A stretch of 64,000 bases of DNA from Flagellimonas_B algarum (GCF_040513375.1 NZ_JBEVTG010000001.1:1054001-1118000); one strand, 5' to 3'. Shown: positions 26,033-34,999, counted from the first letter of the stretch. The notes: generated by a model not told the origin, from the sequence alone. Program-made: numbers and translations.

Positions 26033-26494
26033 ATGGTAACAACCCACAAGATTTCGGCTGAATTGTATGACGATTCATTTGAATTGATCGCTTTGCACAC
26101 TGGTTTGGAAGGCTATGCAATGGCCTATCAATTGAACAGTACCGTCGGACTCAGGCTGCATCGTTGTAAGAGTGATATCGAATTCGGGGACCATGCCTTT
26201 CCGGTATTCGAATGGCAAGACGATCTTTCTGAAGAGTATTGGGTGTTGTACAAGAACATCGAAAAGACCATGGAAGAAAGTGGATCTATCGGGTTGTTCT
26301 CCCAGAGTATGTCGACTAAGACCGTCTATTTGATCGAAGAACGCAAAGAAGTCGACTTTTTCTTAAAAGTGACCTCTGATGACCGATCTAAGGTCAAGGC
26401 GGCTTTGAACCGAATCAATACCATTCCAAAAGTGGTGACCGCGTACCAAGTAGAACACGCCTCACTCAAATCAAGAAGAAATTTAATATTGTAA
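26033..26494 (+). CDS. IPExxxVDY-type protein, unknown function
   Basis: A 153-residue cytoplasmic protein. I assign it to the Flavobacteriia group named after an IPExxxVDY motif mainly from position (between rnc and pyk) and the motif-like block LIEERKEVDFFLKV near residue 103, where the Pro and Tyr of the name are replaced by Glu and Phe. The C-terminal half (YLIEE..VDFF..KVKAALNRINTIPKVVTAYQVE) looks like a small ferredoxin-like or ACT-like fold. It ends 2 bases before pyk, so the two are almost certainly co-transcribed. Function unknown. Confidence 0.7.
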   Translation: MVTTHKISAELYDDSFELIALHTGLEGYAMAYQLNSTVGLRLHRCKSDIEFGDHAFPVFEWQDDLSEEYWVLYKNIEKTMEESGSIGLFSQSMSTKTVYLIEERKEVDFFLKVTSDDRSKVKAALNRINTIPKVVTAYQVEHASLKSRRNLIL

Positions 26495-26496
26495 GC

Positions 26497-27924
26497 ATGC
26501 CAACTAAAAAGAAAACCAAGATCGTAGCTACCCTAGGTCCGGCGACCAGTAAAAGGGAGGTATTAAAAGAGATGATGGAAGCGGGGGTCGATGTTTTTCG
26601 GATCAACTTTTCGCATGCGAATTATGATGATGTCAAAGAGCGGGTCGATTTGATCCGTGATCTGAACAACGAATTGCAGGTCAATACCTCGATCCTTGCC
26701 GATTTACAGGGACCGAAATTGCGCGTCGGTGTCATGGGAGGTGAAGTGGTGGTCAGCCCCGGCGACGAGATCCTTTTCGTCACCGGAGAACCTTTTGAAG
26801 GTGACGCGGAGCGGGTGTATATGAATTATGATAGTTTTCCACAGGATGTTCGCCCTGGGGAACAGATTTTGCTCGACGACGGAAAGTTGATTTTCGAGGT
26901 AGTTTCAAGCAATGGGGAAAATGAGGTCAAAGCGAAAGTGATCCAAGGAGGCCCTTTGAAATCCAAAAAGGGGGTCAACCTACCGAACACCAATATTTCA
27001 TTACCGGCATTGACCGATAAGGATGTCAAAGATGCCATTTTCGCCATTTCAATGGAAGTCGATTGGATCGCCCTTTCTTTTGTACGATTCAGCCAAGACC
27101 TCATCGATCTTCAAAACCTGATCAAAGAGCACTCCGAGCATAAGATCCCGATCGTGGCTAAGATCGAAAAGCCCGAGGCGGTTGAGAATATCGACAAAAT
27201 CGTTGCTTATTGTGACGGCCTGATGGTCGCCCGTGGTGATTTGGGTGTTGAAGTACCCGCCCATGAGGTGCCCCTGATACAAAAGCAATTGGTGCTTCGT
27301 GCCAAAAAAGCCAGGATTCCCGTGATCATCGCTACCCAAATGATGGAGACCATGATCACCAGCCTTACCCCGACCCGGGCCGAGGTGAACGATGTTGCCA
27401 ATTCGGTCATGGACGGTGCCGATGCCGTTATGCTATCCGGTGAGACCTCGGTGGGGAATTACCCGGTTCAGGTCATCCAGAAAATGACCAGCATTTTGAA
27501 AAGTGTCGAAGGATCGAACTTGATCAGCGTTCCGCAGAACCCTCCGCATATCCGAACCAAACGGTACATCACCAAATCGGTCTGTTACCATGCCTCGTTG
27601 ATGGCCAATGAAATCCAAGCCAGGGCGATTTCGACTTTGACCAATAGTGGCTATACCGCTTTTCAGATTTCGGCGTGGAGGCCTAGTGCGCATATCTTGG
27701 TATTTACCTCCAACCGCAGGATTTTGACCCAATTGAACCTCTTATGGGGGGTGAAGGCCTTTTTCTATGACCGTTACGTTTCTACGGATGAAACGATTGA
27801 AGATGTGAATAAGATCGCAGCGGAAAAGGGATTCATCACTACAGGAGACATGGTCATCAGCCTGGCGGCCATGCCTATTAAGGATAAGGGTATGGTCAAT
27901 ACGTTAAGGGTGACCGAAATTTAG
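26497..27924 (+). CDS. pyk: Pyruvate kinase
   Basis: Converts phosphoenolpyruvate and ADP to pyruvate and ATP. The 475-residue protein begins TKIVATLGPATSKREVL, has the beta-barrel B domain at about 70-170, the active-site lysine stretch IPIVAKIEKPEAVENID, GDLGVEVPAHEVPLIQK and IIATQMMETMI, and a C-terminal regulatory domain. The stop overlaps the convergent PAS gene by 4 bases. Confidence 0.96.
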   Translation: MPTKKKTKIVATLGPATSKREVLKEMMEAGVDVFRINFSHANYDDVKERVDLIRDLNNELQVNTSILADLQGPKLRVGVMGGEVVVSPGDEILFVTGEPFEGDAERVYMNYDSFPQDVRPGEQILLDDGKLIFEVVSSNGENEVKAKVIQGGPLKSKKGVNLPNTNISLPALTDKDVKDAIFAISMEVDWIALSFVRFSQDLIDLQNLIKEHSEHKIPIVAKIEKPEAVENIDKIVAYCDGLMVARGDLGVEVPAHEVPLIQKQLVLRAKKARIPVIIATQMMETMITSLTPTRAEVNDVANSVMDGADAVMLSGETSVGNYPVQVIQKMTSILKSVEGSNLISVPQNPPHIRTKRYITKSVCYHASLMANEIQARAISTLTNSGYTAFQISAWRPSAHILVFTSNRRILTQLNLLWGVKAFFYDRYVSTDETIEDVNKIAAEKGFITTGDMVISLAAMPIKDKGMVNTLRVTEI

Positions 27925-28442
27925 GCAACCTCTTTCTCGAAAGCGATGAAATTGACCACTTTACCTTTGCGGTCGCGAATAGGCGCACCTTTGATCCAGC
28001 ATTTGTATGTCGAACCGTCTTTGCGGTAATTCAAGATGACCGCTTCAAAAGGGCGCTTTTCCATCACGTTCTTACGGATATGGGAGGCCGTTTCTTGACA
28101 GGTTTCCGCACCTTGGAACATCTTCGGTTTCTTACCGAGGATTTCATCAGGATGGTAACCGTTCATTTTCATGATGTTCGAGGTGGCGTGAACGATATTC
28201 AATTCTGGGTCGGTTACCACAACGATATGGTTCTTCTCAAGGATTTCTTTTTCGAATAGCGCACTCTTTTCCCATCGATTTTCTTTGGCGATATCGGAGA
28301 TAAGGGATACATCCCTTAGGTTTTCGCAAACCGAGGTGAAAGCTTCCGAAAAAATATCCCATCCCAAAACCGGAAGGTTCCGAAAAGGGTGGCTGTCATA
28401 GAATCGCTTGGCAGCCCTGTCGTAATGTTGGATTTCCTGCAT
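27921..28442 (-). CDS. Single PAS-domain protein
   Basis: A 173-residue cytoplasmic protein with an N-terminal helical part (1-65) and one PAS domain (about 70-172): HIVVVTDPELNIVHATSNI, then NGYHPDEILGKKPKMFQG, then a PAC-like end AVILNYRKDGSTYKCWIKGAPIRD. The block GKKPKMFQG aligns with the LOV signature GxNCRFLQ but has no cysteine, so a flavin photoadduct is not expected. There is no output domain, so it may signal by binding a partner. It converges on pyk. Confidence 0.82.
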   Translation of the reverse strand: MQEIQHYDRAAKRFYDSHPFRNLPVLGWDIFSEAFTSVCENLRDVSLISDIAKENRWEKSALFEKEILEKNHIVVVTDPELNIVHATSNIMKMNGYHPDEILGKKPKMFQGAETCQETASHIRKNVMEKRPFEAVILNYRKDGSTYKCWIKGAPIRDRKGKVVNFIAFEKEVA

Positions 28443-28619
28443 ATTCCATACAATACTAGAAAAACCCCGATGCGCGCGAAAATATTTTTGATTGATTAAC
28501 AGTTCTGTTTAAATTATTCGACCGAATTGCCTTGGAAGCCCGCTGTAAGAGTAAACAGAAAAATCGGACTAATTCGATGAAATGCAGCATCTTGCTTCTA
28601 ACTTTTGACTGTAACATCC

Positions 28620-29468
28620 ATGAAACTTGAGTATTACGAGCATCGATTAAACGCGATTTTGGGACTGACCGACGACATTGCAAATGACGTTGACCGCTTT
28701 TCGGTACGTGCCAATACGATCAAATTTTTATGGAATAGAAACCCCCAGACGACCACGATCACCATCGACGGGCAACCCTTGGACCTGGCCCCTGATCAGT
28801 TGGTAACGGTTACCTACCTTCAAAACGTGTCGTTTGATGAAACCCGGCATCCATTGACGGCATTCGTGTTCAATAGGGAGTTCTATTGTATTTCCGATCA
28901 TGATCAAGAGGTGTCTTGCAACGGCATCCTGTTCTTCGGAACCCAAGATGTACCGATCATTACCATACCTGCTGGCCAAACGAAACGATTCGAGTTGCTC
29001 TATGAGATTTTCGTAGAAGAATTCTCGACACCCGATAAGATACAGGGTGATATGCTGCAGATGTTGTTGAAGCGTTTGATCATTATGAGTACCCGACTCG
29101 CCAAGGAACAATTGATCGTAAAGCAATTGGACAACGAGCAGATCGAGGTCATCCGCAAGTTCAATTTTTTGGTCGACATGCATTACAAATCGAAACGCAA
29201 GGTGAGCGATTACGCCGAAATGCTCTTCAAATCCCCTAAGACCCTGTCGAACTTATTTTCGATCTACAACCAAAAGAGTCCACAACAGATCATTTTAGAT
29301 CGCTTGGCGTTGGAAGCCAAGCGGTTGATTCATTTCACGGATAGGCAGAACCAAGAAATCGCCTTCGATCTCGGGTTCAACGATCCTGCCCATTTTAGCC
29401 GGTTCTTCAAAAAAATGACCGGCAAAACCCCATCCGAATACCGCGAAAGTCCCGTTTTGGGCGCCTAA
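28620..29468 (+). CDS. AraC-family transcriptional regulator
   Basis: A 282-residue regulator starting at ATG 28620 (MKLEYYEHRLNAIL); an upstream TTG at 28605 is possible. The N-terminal 190 residues are a cupin-like sensing domain with no recognisable ligand. The C-terminal AraC domain has two helix-turn-helix units: KVSDYAEMLFKSPKTLSNLF and NQEIAFDLGFNDPAHFSRFF, ending FKKMTGKTPSEYRES. It likely controls the following genes (His/Cys peptide, AhpD-like protein, cupredoxin), given their position. Confidence 0.9.
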   Translation: MKLEYYEHRLNAILGLTDDIANDVDRFSVRANTIKFLWNRNPQTTTITIDGQPLDLAPDQLVTVTYLQNVSFDETRHPLTAFVFNREFYCISDHDQEVSCNGILFFGTQDVPIITIPAGQTKRFELLYEIFVEEFSTPDKIQGDMLQMLLKRLIIMSTRLAKEQLIVKQLDNEQIEVIRKFNFLVDMHYKSKRKVSDYAEMLFKSPKTLSNLFSIYNQKSPQQIILDRLALEAKRLIHFTDRQNQEIAFDLGFNDPAHFSRFFKKMTGKTPSEYRESPVLGA

Positions 29469-29557
29469 GGGAAATTTGGGCAAGCCTTCGGGAAATTCCT
29501 CCTAACATCCCGCTTGATCCCCGTTGCATCTTTGTATTGAATTTAAAAACAATAGCA

Positions 29558-29728
29558 ATGAACGCAACACAGCAATCCATTTTCAATCTAATCGCGCTGT
29601 TTCGAAGTGCGAAAAAAACGGTTGTACAACCCATTTCCGCTGAACAGCATTGCGAACGCATGCACCATCATGATTTCTACTGTGATGCGGAGAAACCCTT
29701 TGTAGAAAAATTAAATCAAAATAAATAG
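29558..29728 (+). CDS. Small His/Cys-rich protein (56 residues), unrecognised
   Basis: A 56-residue frame (ATG 29558) in the space between the AraC regulator and the AhpD-like gene. It contains HCERMHHHDFYC, a dense set of two Cys and four His that could bind a metal, after a hydrophobic-amphipathic N-terminal helix (IFNLIALF). There is no signal peptide. I recognise no family. The gene ends 33 bases before the AhpD-like start. Confidence 0.5.
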   Translation: MNATQQSIFNLIALFRSAKKTVVQPISAEQHCERMHHHDFYCDAEKPFVEKLNQNK

Positions 29729-29761
29729 TAACCCGATCTTAATTGATCATAAAGAAAGATT

Positions 29762-30310
29762 ATGAGCACATTCAACGTACCCAAAAGAGCAGAAGTTTCA
29801 ACAAATAACCAGGCCATTTTCGACACTTTGGAGAAAGCCGTCGGTTTCGTTCCGAACTTGTATGCCACCTATGCCCATTCTGAAAATGCATTGGGAAATT
29901 ATTTGACCCTTTCGAATGCCAAAACCTCTTTGAGCGCTAAGCAAAAAGAAGTCGTTAACCTTGCGGTGAGCGAAGTGAACCAATGTATCTATTGTTTGTC
30001 GGCCCATACCGCCATTGGAAAAATGAACGGTTTTTCCGATGATCAGATCTTGGAATTGCGCGCAGGTCAGGCCTCTTTTGACACCAAGCTTGACGCTTTG
30101 GCACGATTGGCAAAAAACATTACCGAGAACAGGGGTGCGACCGATGCCCCGGTCGTCGAGGCTTTTCTGAATGCCGGATGGACCAAGGAAAACCTAATCG
30201 ACACCATCGTTTTGGTAGGCGATAAGACCATCTCGAATTATTTGCACAAAACAACGAACGTACCCGTTGACTTTCCTGTGGCACAACCCTTGGAAGCCGT
30301 CAACGCTTAA
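29762..30310 (+). CDS. Carboxymuconolactone decarboxylase / AhpD-like peroxidase-related protein
   Basis: A 182-residue all-helical protein of the CMD/AhpD family. The redox motif reads CIYCLSAHTAIGKMNGFSDDQI: CxxC with a histidine four residues on, as in AhpD, where the pair reduces lipoyl-linked peroxidase systems. The C-terminal region ending PLEAVNA lacks other domains. It is probably cytoplasmic and part of a peroxide or electrophile response, in line with the regulator upstream. Confidence 0.85.
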   Translation: MSTFNVPKRAEVSTNNQAIFDTLEKAVGFVPNLYATYAHSENALGNYLTLSNAKTSLSAKQKEVVNLAVSEVNQCIYCLSAHTAIGKMNGFSDDQILELRAGQASFDTKLDALARLAKNITENRGATDAPVVEAFLNAGWTKENLIDTIVLVGDKTISNYLHKTTNVPVDFPVAQPLEAVNA

Positions 30311-30343
30311 CAGAACCCAAAAATCATTTAAATACAGTAAATC

Positions 30344-30721
30344 ATGAGAAAAGTAGTTTTAGCGATTTTATTCGTAGTCGGTGTTGCATTCAACACCAAT
30401 GCCCAAGATAGTATGGCCAAAGTCATCAAACTGGAGCAAACCCCTGGGGAGTTTACCCAGAAAAGCCTAACGGTAAAAGAAGGCACCTATACGTTCGAAA
30501 TTTCGAATGTTGGCGTCGACCATAATGTAGGATTCGTTTTGGTCAAACAAGGGGATGATATCAGCAAACCCGAAAACCACATCCAAACGGCTTATGTGAC
30601 CGCTCCGGTCGGTACCGATGAGACCCAAAGTTCAAAACCGACAACCTTGGAAAAAGGGACCTATGTGTATTTCTGTCCTTTGAACCCGACGGCCACCGAC
30701 AACACTTTGGTGGTAGAATAA
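30344..30721 (+). CDS. Secreted cupredoxin-like protein with altered copper site
   Basis: A 125-residue protein with signal peptide (MRKVVLAILFVVGVAFNTNA, cleaved before QDS). The remaining ~105 residues form a beta-sandwich with the plastocyanin-like pattern: a His in GVDHNVGF and a Cys in YVYFCPLNPTATDNTLV. In a type 1 copper site the pattern after Cys would be CxxHxxxxM; here His is Asn and the Met is missing. Copper binding is therefore doubtful, or the site is of another kind. It is the last gene of the group begun by the AraC regulator and ends at a terminator. Confidence 0.8.
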   Translation: MRKVVLAILFVVGVAFNTNAQDSMAKVIKLEQTPGEFTQKSLTVKEGTYTFEISNVGVDHNVGFVLVKQGDDISKPENHIQTAYVTAPVGTDETQSSKPTTLEKGTYVYFCPLNPTATDNTLVVE

Positions 30722-30736
30722 AAAGGGATAGCATAT

Positions 30737-30767
30737 TAAAAACCCGGCCATTTGGCCGGGTTTTTTT
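30737..30767. terminator. Bidirectional terminator between cupredoxin and TetR genes
   Basis: Nine-pair stem AACCCGGCC/GGCCGGGTT with loop ATTT, seven T on the plus strand and a T-run on the minus strand. It serves both convergent genes; the TetR stop lies in the T-run. Confidence 0.85.
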
Positions 30768-31344
30768 ATGTCAATTTGACTTCGGAAAACAAAGATGGCG
30801 CGATGCGTTTGGCCAAATGTATGGGCCAGTCGTTTTTGTGGAGATGACTCTCGGTAATCGCACTTTCGTATAGCATATAAAGCCCGCCGGATATTTTCTC
30901 GGTTTCGGCTTTTGAGATGTTGGCGAGGTTATCACCCACCACTTCCCCCAAATAGAGCAAGAGCTCTTTCTTTTGTTGTTGGATGACGGCCAAGATCCGC
31001 TCATTGTCAGGCGGCAATTCCCCTAAGGTCTTGATGGCCCAACACCCATGGAAATCGCCTTGGCGATATTGGTCACGGAGGTAGTCGAAAATACCCAAAA
31101 GCTTCTGACCGCCCTCCGATTTCCGTGAGATGGTCGTTTTAAGGGCCGTCATGAAAGCGGCATGCCGCTTTTCCAAATAGGCTACACAGATGGCCTCCTT
31201 CGATTTGAAATGGTGGTATAAGGTCGCTTTTGCTATTTCGGCTTTGGCGATGATCTCATTGATCCCCGTCGCATTGTAGCCATTGGTGTAGAACAATAGG
31301 CTAGCCGTGTCAACGATGTGTTCGGAAACATTGGTTTTTTTCAC
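30766..31344 (-). CDS. TetR/AcrR-family repressor
   Basis: A 192-residue regulator. The N-terminal HTH is clear (GINEIIAKAEIAKATLYHHFKSKEAICVAYL, residues 24-54), followed by a ligand-binding helical domain of unknown specificity. The target is not obvious: the gene is flanked by dinB upstream and by convergent cupredoxin. Confidence 0.9.
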   Translation of the reverse strand: MKKTNVSEHIVDTASLLFYTNGYNATGINEIIAKAEIAKATLYHHFKSKEAICVAYLEKRHAAFMTALKTTISRKSEGGQKLLGIFDYLRDQYRQGDFHGCWAIKTLGELPPDNERILAVIQQQKKELLLYLGEVVGDNLANISKAETEKISGGLYMLYESAITESHLHKNDWPIHLAKRIAPSLFSEVKLT

Positions 31345-31435
31345 GTGTGTCGGTCAGTGTTAGCAGAATGGTCTTAAAATTAGGCAAACTTTCAAGCAAA
31401 CTTTGACATCGGCGGTATTATTTCCCGCATATTCC

Positions 31436-32542
31436 CTAAAAATCGAATTTCAATTGGACCGAAACCGAATTTTCCGAATGTGGGTTTTCATTTTTCTTAT
31501 CCTCGGTGTTTAAATTGGCCAGGGAGATACCGAGAAGGCGTACCGAATTCTGAAGGGGGGCCTGATAAAGCAGTTCTTTGGCGATTTCAAGGATGAGGTC
31601 ACCATTGGCGATGTAATAGGGCAAAGTCTTGCTTCGGGTTTGTAAGGTGAAATCACTGTACTTGATTTTCAAGGTCAATGTTTTTCCGGCGATTTTCGAT
31701 TTGAGCAAGCGTCTTTCGAGCTCTTGTGCGATATTTTCGAGTTTTCCGAGCATAAAGACCTCACTGCTCAGGTTCTCGCTAAAGGTGCGTTCGGCCCCGA
31801 CCGATTTCGGAATACGTTTTGGTTTGACCGCACTGTGGTGTATGCCCCTGACCACATGGTAGTAAAACGAACCGCTTTTCCCGAAATGGGTATCCAGGAA
31901 CTCCAATGACTTTTGTTTGAGGTCGTTTCCGGTGAAAATCCCCAAGCGGTACATTTTTTCGGCCGTGACCTTACCTACCCCATAGAACTTTCGGATATCG
32001 AGTGCTTCGAGAAAGGCGATGACCTCTTCCGGGTTAACTGTCTTTTGCCCGTTGGGTTTATTGTAATCGCTGGCGACCTTGGCGATGAACTTGTTAATCG
32101 AGATACCGGCAGAGGCAGTCAAACCGGTGGTTTCGAAAATCTTATTCCTGATTTCACTCGCGATCAAGCTCGCTGATGGATTGCCTTTTTTATTTTCAGT
32201 GACATCCAAATATGCCTCATCGAGCGAAAGGGGTTCGACCAAGTCGGTATACTCGAAAAATATGTTCCTGATTTGGAGCGACACTTCTTTATAGCGATCG
32301 AACCTGGGTTTGACGAAAATGAGTTCAGGGCAGTTCTTTTTGGCCAAATAACCGCTCATGGCGCTTCGTACCCCGAACTTTCGCGCCTCGTAGCTCGCAG
32401 CGGAGACCACGCCACGTTTAGACCCCCCACCCACGGCCACCGGTTTCCCTTTCAATTCGGGCCGGTCGTGTTGCTCGACAGAGGCGTAAAAGGCGTCCAT
32501 GTCGACATGGATGATCTTTCGAAGGGGCACACTCATATCCAT
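31436..32542 (-). CDS. dinB: DNA polymerase IV
   Basis: Error-prone Y-family polymerase for lesion bypass. The 368-residue protein has the palm motifs KIIHVDMDAFYASVEQ (near residue 10) and EPLSLDEAYLDVTE (near residue 105), helix-hairpin-helix IRKFYGVGKVTAEKMYRLGI and a little-finger domain. The C-terminus ends in QLKFDF, resembling a beta-clamp binding motif. The start is ATG 32542; a second ATG at 32536 gives a protein 2 residues shorter. It is divergent from the CYTH gene, with 27 bases between starts. Confidence 0.93.
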   Translation of the reverse strand: MDMSVPLRKIIHVDMDAFYASVEQHDRPELKGKPVAVGGGSKRGVVSAASYEARKFGVRSAMSGYLAKKNCPELIFVKPRFDRYKEVSLQIRNIFFEYTDLVEPLSLDEAYLDVTENKKGNPSASLIASEIRNKIFETTGLTASAGISINKFIAKVASDYNKPNGQKTVNPEEVIAFLEALDIRKFYGVGKVTAEKMYRLGIFTGNDLKQKSLEFLDTHFGKSGSFYYHVVRGIHHSAVKPKRIPKSVGAERTFSENLSSEVFMLGKLENIAQELERRLLKSKIAGKTLTLKIKYSDFTLQTRSKTLPYYIANGDLILEIAKELLYQAPLQNSVRLLGISLANLNTEDKKNENPHSENSVSVQLKFDF

Positions 32543-32569
32543 ACCCAAAATTAGGTTATATTTAGTTGG

Positions 32570-33049
32570 ATGGAACAGTTGGAAATCGAACGGAAATTTT
32601 TAGTGAAAACGAAGGGCTATTTAGAAACGGCGATTTCGAAAACGCACATCGTGCAAGGATTTCTCAACACACATCCAGAACGAACGGTGCGGATAAGGAT
32701 CAAAGGCGAAAAGGGGTTTTTGACGGTAAAGGGGAAAGGAAACCGCTCCGGAACCACCCGTTTCGAATGGGAAAAGGAACTCTCGAAGGAAGAGGCCCTA
32801 CCCCTTTTGGAACTTTGCGAACCCGTGTTTTTAGAGAAAATTCGGTACGAGGTCCCTTCGGGCCGGCATACGTTTGAAGTAGATGAATTTTTAAAGCAGA
32901 ACCACGGGTTGGTCGTTGCCGAAATCGAATTGGAAAGCGAAGGAGAACCTTTTGAAAAACCGGATTGGCTGGGTGAAGAGGTCACCGGACAAGTCAAGTA
33001 TTACAATTCACAACTTAGTAAAATACCCTATTCACAATGGAACGATTAA
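32570..33049 (+). CDS. CYTH-domain protein (triphosphate tunnel enzyme)
   Basis: A 159-residue protein with the hallmark ExExK start (LEIERKFLV, residues 4-12) and paired basic/acidic strands (TVRIRIKGEKGFLTVKGKG, RFEWEKEL, YEVDEF, AEIELES) of the tunnel fold. CYTH members hydrolyse triphosphates (PPPi, thiamine-PPP) or cyclise ATP. In bacteria of this size, inorganic triphosphatase is most likely. It overlaps the YciI lipoprotein gene by 13 bases. Confidence 0.9.
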   Translation: MEQLEIERKFLVKTKGYLETAISKTHIVQGFLNTHPERTVRIRIKGEKGFLTVKGKGNRSGTTRFEWEKELSKEEALPLLELCEPVFLEKIRYEVPSGRHTFEVDEFLKQNHGLVVAEIELESEGEPFEKPDWLGEEVTGQVKYYNSQLSKIPYSQWND

Positions 33050-33528
33050 GCCTAGTGGCACTATTGGTGGTCTTGTTGACCGGCTCGTGTCAAGACCGAA
33101 CACAAGAACCCAATCCTGCCGAAGTCGTCATCAAAGAAAAGAGCATCGCTACGATGAAGGCCGAATTAACGGAACAAGGCTTCCAGATTTTCGATTATGT
33201 CGACGAAGAGACCAAAGACACGGTAATTATGCAACAATACTTTATCGCTTTTTTAAAACGCGGCCCCAATCGCTCTCAAGACCAGGCGGCCTCAGACAGC
33301 ATACAAGCCTTGCATATGGCCCATTTGGGGCGCATGTACGAAGCCGGGTATGCCGATATTTCAGGACCCTTTGGTGATGACGGCGATATTCGGGGCATTA
33401 CCATTTACAACGTACCGACTTTGAAGATGGCCGATAGTTTGGCCAATATGGATCCTGCCGTGCAGGCCGGCCGCCTTGAAATCGAGGTGCACCCCTGGTG
33501 GGCGGCCAAAGGATTTCCTTTGCGTTGA
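33037..33528 (+). CDS. YciI-domain lipoprotein
   Basis: A 163-residue protein with a lipoprotein signal (VALLVVLLTGSC, lipobox Cys at 18). After a linker comes a YCII-related domain (about 65-150): YFIAFLKRGPNRSQ, HMAHLGRMYEAGYADISGPF, IRGITIYNVPTLKMADSLAN. YCII domains have a ferredoxin-like fold; lipid anchoring is unusual for the family. Overlap with the CYTH gene and a 6-base gap to the YhhN gene suggest one message. Function unknown. Confidence 0.8.
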   Translation: MERLSLVALLVVLLTGSCQDRTQEPNPAEVVIKEKSIATMKAELTEQGFQIFDYVDEETKDTVIMQQYFIAFLKRGPNRSQDQAASDSIQALHMAHLGRMYEAGYADISGPFGDDGDIRGITIYNVPTLKMADSLANMDPAVQAGRLEIEVHPWWAAKGFPLR

Positions 33529-33534
33529 TCGTTC

Positions 33535-34203
33535 ATGGCAACCGGGATGACATCACGCATAATTTGGAACGGGTTAATTGTATTAAGCGCCGTGGTTTCC
33601 ATTATGTTGGATCATTTTGATAGCGAATGGTACGCCATAAGTAAACCACTGACGACGATTTTGATCATCGTTTTGCCCTTTCTTGGGAACGAGGTGGACA
33701 CCAAGTTTAGGCGTACGCTCTTCTTGGCCCTTTGCTTTTGCCTTTTGGGGGATATACTCCTTTTAAAGAATGCCTATTTTGTTTTTGGACTGGGCTCCTT
33801 TTTGATAGCTCATGTTTGCTTCGCCAAAGGATTTATCGGGTTGGCTGGATTTCAAAGAAACCCTGGTATTGCCGTGGTATTATTGCTAATCGGAATCGGG
33901 CTGTACACTTGGCTATACCCTGATTTGGGTGCATTGAAATATCCGGTTGCGGCCTACGTTTCGGTCATTTTGTTCATGGCATGGCAAGGTATTGGGATAT
34001 ACGTCGTGGAAAAAACCAAGGCCTATGCTCTCATCACCCTAGGTACCGTATTGTTCCTGTTTTCGGACAGTATGATTGCCGTGGATCGATTTAAAGCACC
34101 TTTTGAACTTTCGGGGATGGTGATTTTGGCCACCTATTGGTTGGCCATTGCTCTGATTGCAAACGCTGCACTGCTCATTTCAACAAGCGATCAAAAAAAG
34201 TAA
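33535..34203 (+). CDS. YhhN-family membrane protein (lysoplasmalogenase-like)
   Basis: A 222-residue protein of about eight transmembrane segments. It starts with an Asn-rich loop and YAISKPLTTILIIVLPF, typical of YhhN/TMEM86, a family that includes lysoplasmalogenases cleaving the vinyl-ether bond. A polar pair FSDSMIAVDRFK near residue 185 fits the family's catalytic-looking block. The last gene of the CYTH/YciI group. Confidence 0.8.
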   Translation: MATGMTSRIIWNGLIVLSAVVSIMLDHFDSEWYAISKPLTTILIIVLPFLGNEVDTKFRRTLFLALCFCLLGDILLLKNAYFVFGLGSFLIAHVCFAKGFIGLAGFQRNPGIAVVLLLIGIGLYTWLYPDLGALKYPVAAYVSVILFMAWQGIGIYVVEKTKAYALITLGTVLFLFSDSMIAVDRFKAPFELSGMVILATYWLAIALIANAALLISTSDQKK

Positions 34204-34269
34204 GGGCAAAAAGCGTGTCCCTTTCGAACGCTTGCCGTCGATTGAATTAAGGGAAGCTACTTCGGATAT

Positions 34270-34998
34270 TCACTTCGCGATTTGGGCTTCGTTCCAATAA
34301 TCGGAGGTCATCTCTATCATGGCCGTTAAATGCGCATGCAATCGCCTGACATCCTCCCCTTCGATACACCATCGGTACCGGCCGATTTTTTCACCGATCC
34401 GACTTTGTAAACCCCTGAAGTCAAAGCCTTCCGTGGTCGGGCTTACGTGTTCGGGATTTGGAAAGTGATCGGCAGCCCATTCCGTAATGCCATAGCCATA
34501 CTCCCAAGCCATACGTTCTTCCTCTTTGTAATCTTTGATGACATCATCCCAACTTACGATCAATTTGCGCAAACTATCGTTTTGAATGAGGTTTAGATCA
34601 CCCGAATTGATGATCGATCGTATAGTGCCTTGGTAAGGGTCGAAAGAAGGGCAATATAAAAAATCACGGAAGTTGGTTAAGAAGGCCTTTTGTTGGACCT
34701 TCTCCGAGTCCAAAGGAAATTCGGTGGCTATGGTTTCCCCGGCATTGACCAATACGAGGATGTTTTGCTGTACTTCGCTGAATTGTTTTAGGTTGTCTTG
34801 CATCTCCACATTCATCTGCTGGATCAAAAACCGTTCACGATCCCGGTCCAATCGATCGGTATTCCAATTATTGATCTGCAGGGCGATCAAGATCCCGATG
34901 ACCACTAAGATGATTTCACCCAGGGCATACAAAAGGTATTTTGAGAATTGCTTCTCAGAATACAAGGATTGACGGATACGGCGGAAAAACTTCAGCAT
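34270..34998 (-). CDS. DUF6090-family protein, paralogue 1
   Basis: A 242-residue protein anchored by one N-terminal helix. The first 45 residues (FRRIRQSLYSEKQFSKYLLYALGEIILVVIGILIALQINNWN) are nearly the same as in the next gene. They form the family core: a basic amphipathic part, the GEIILVVIGILIALQ membrane segment and NNWN. The rest is an extracytoplasmic helical domain, poorly conserved. Function unknown. It starts 1 base after the stop of its paralogue. Confidence 0.85.
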   Translation of the reverse strand: MLKFFRRIRQSLYSEKQFSKYLLYALGEIILVVIGILIALQINNWNTDRLDRDRERFLIQQMNVEMQDNLKQFSEVQQNILVLVNAGETIATEFPLDSEKVQQKAFLTNFRDFLYCPSFDPYQGTIRSIINSGDLNLIQNDSLRKLIVSWDDVIKDYKEEERMAWEYGYGITEWAADHFPNPEHVSPTTEGFDFRGLQSRIGEKIGRYRWCIEGEDVRRLHAHLTAMIEMTSDYWNEAQIAK

Positions 34999-34999
34999 C

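Noticed and set aside
27921..28442. LOV photoreceptor
   Set aside because: The PAS block GKKPKMFQG resembles the LOV signature but lacks the flavin-binding cysteine.
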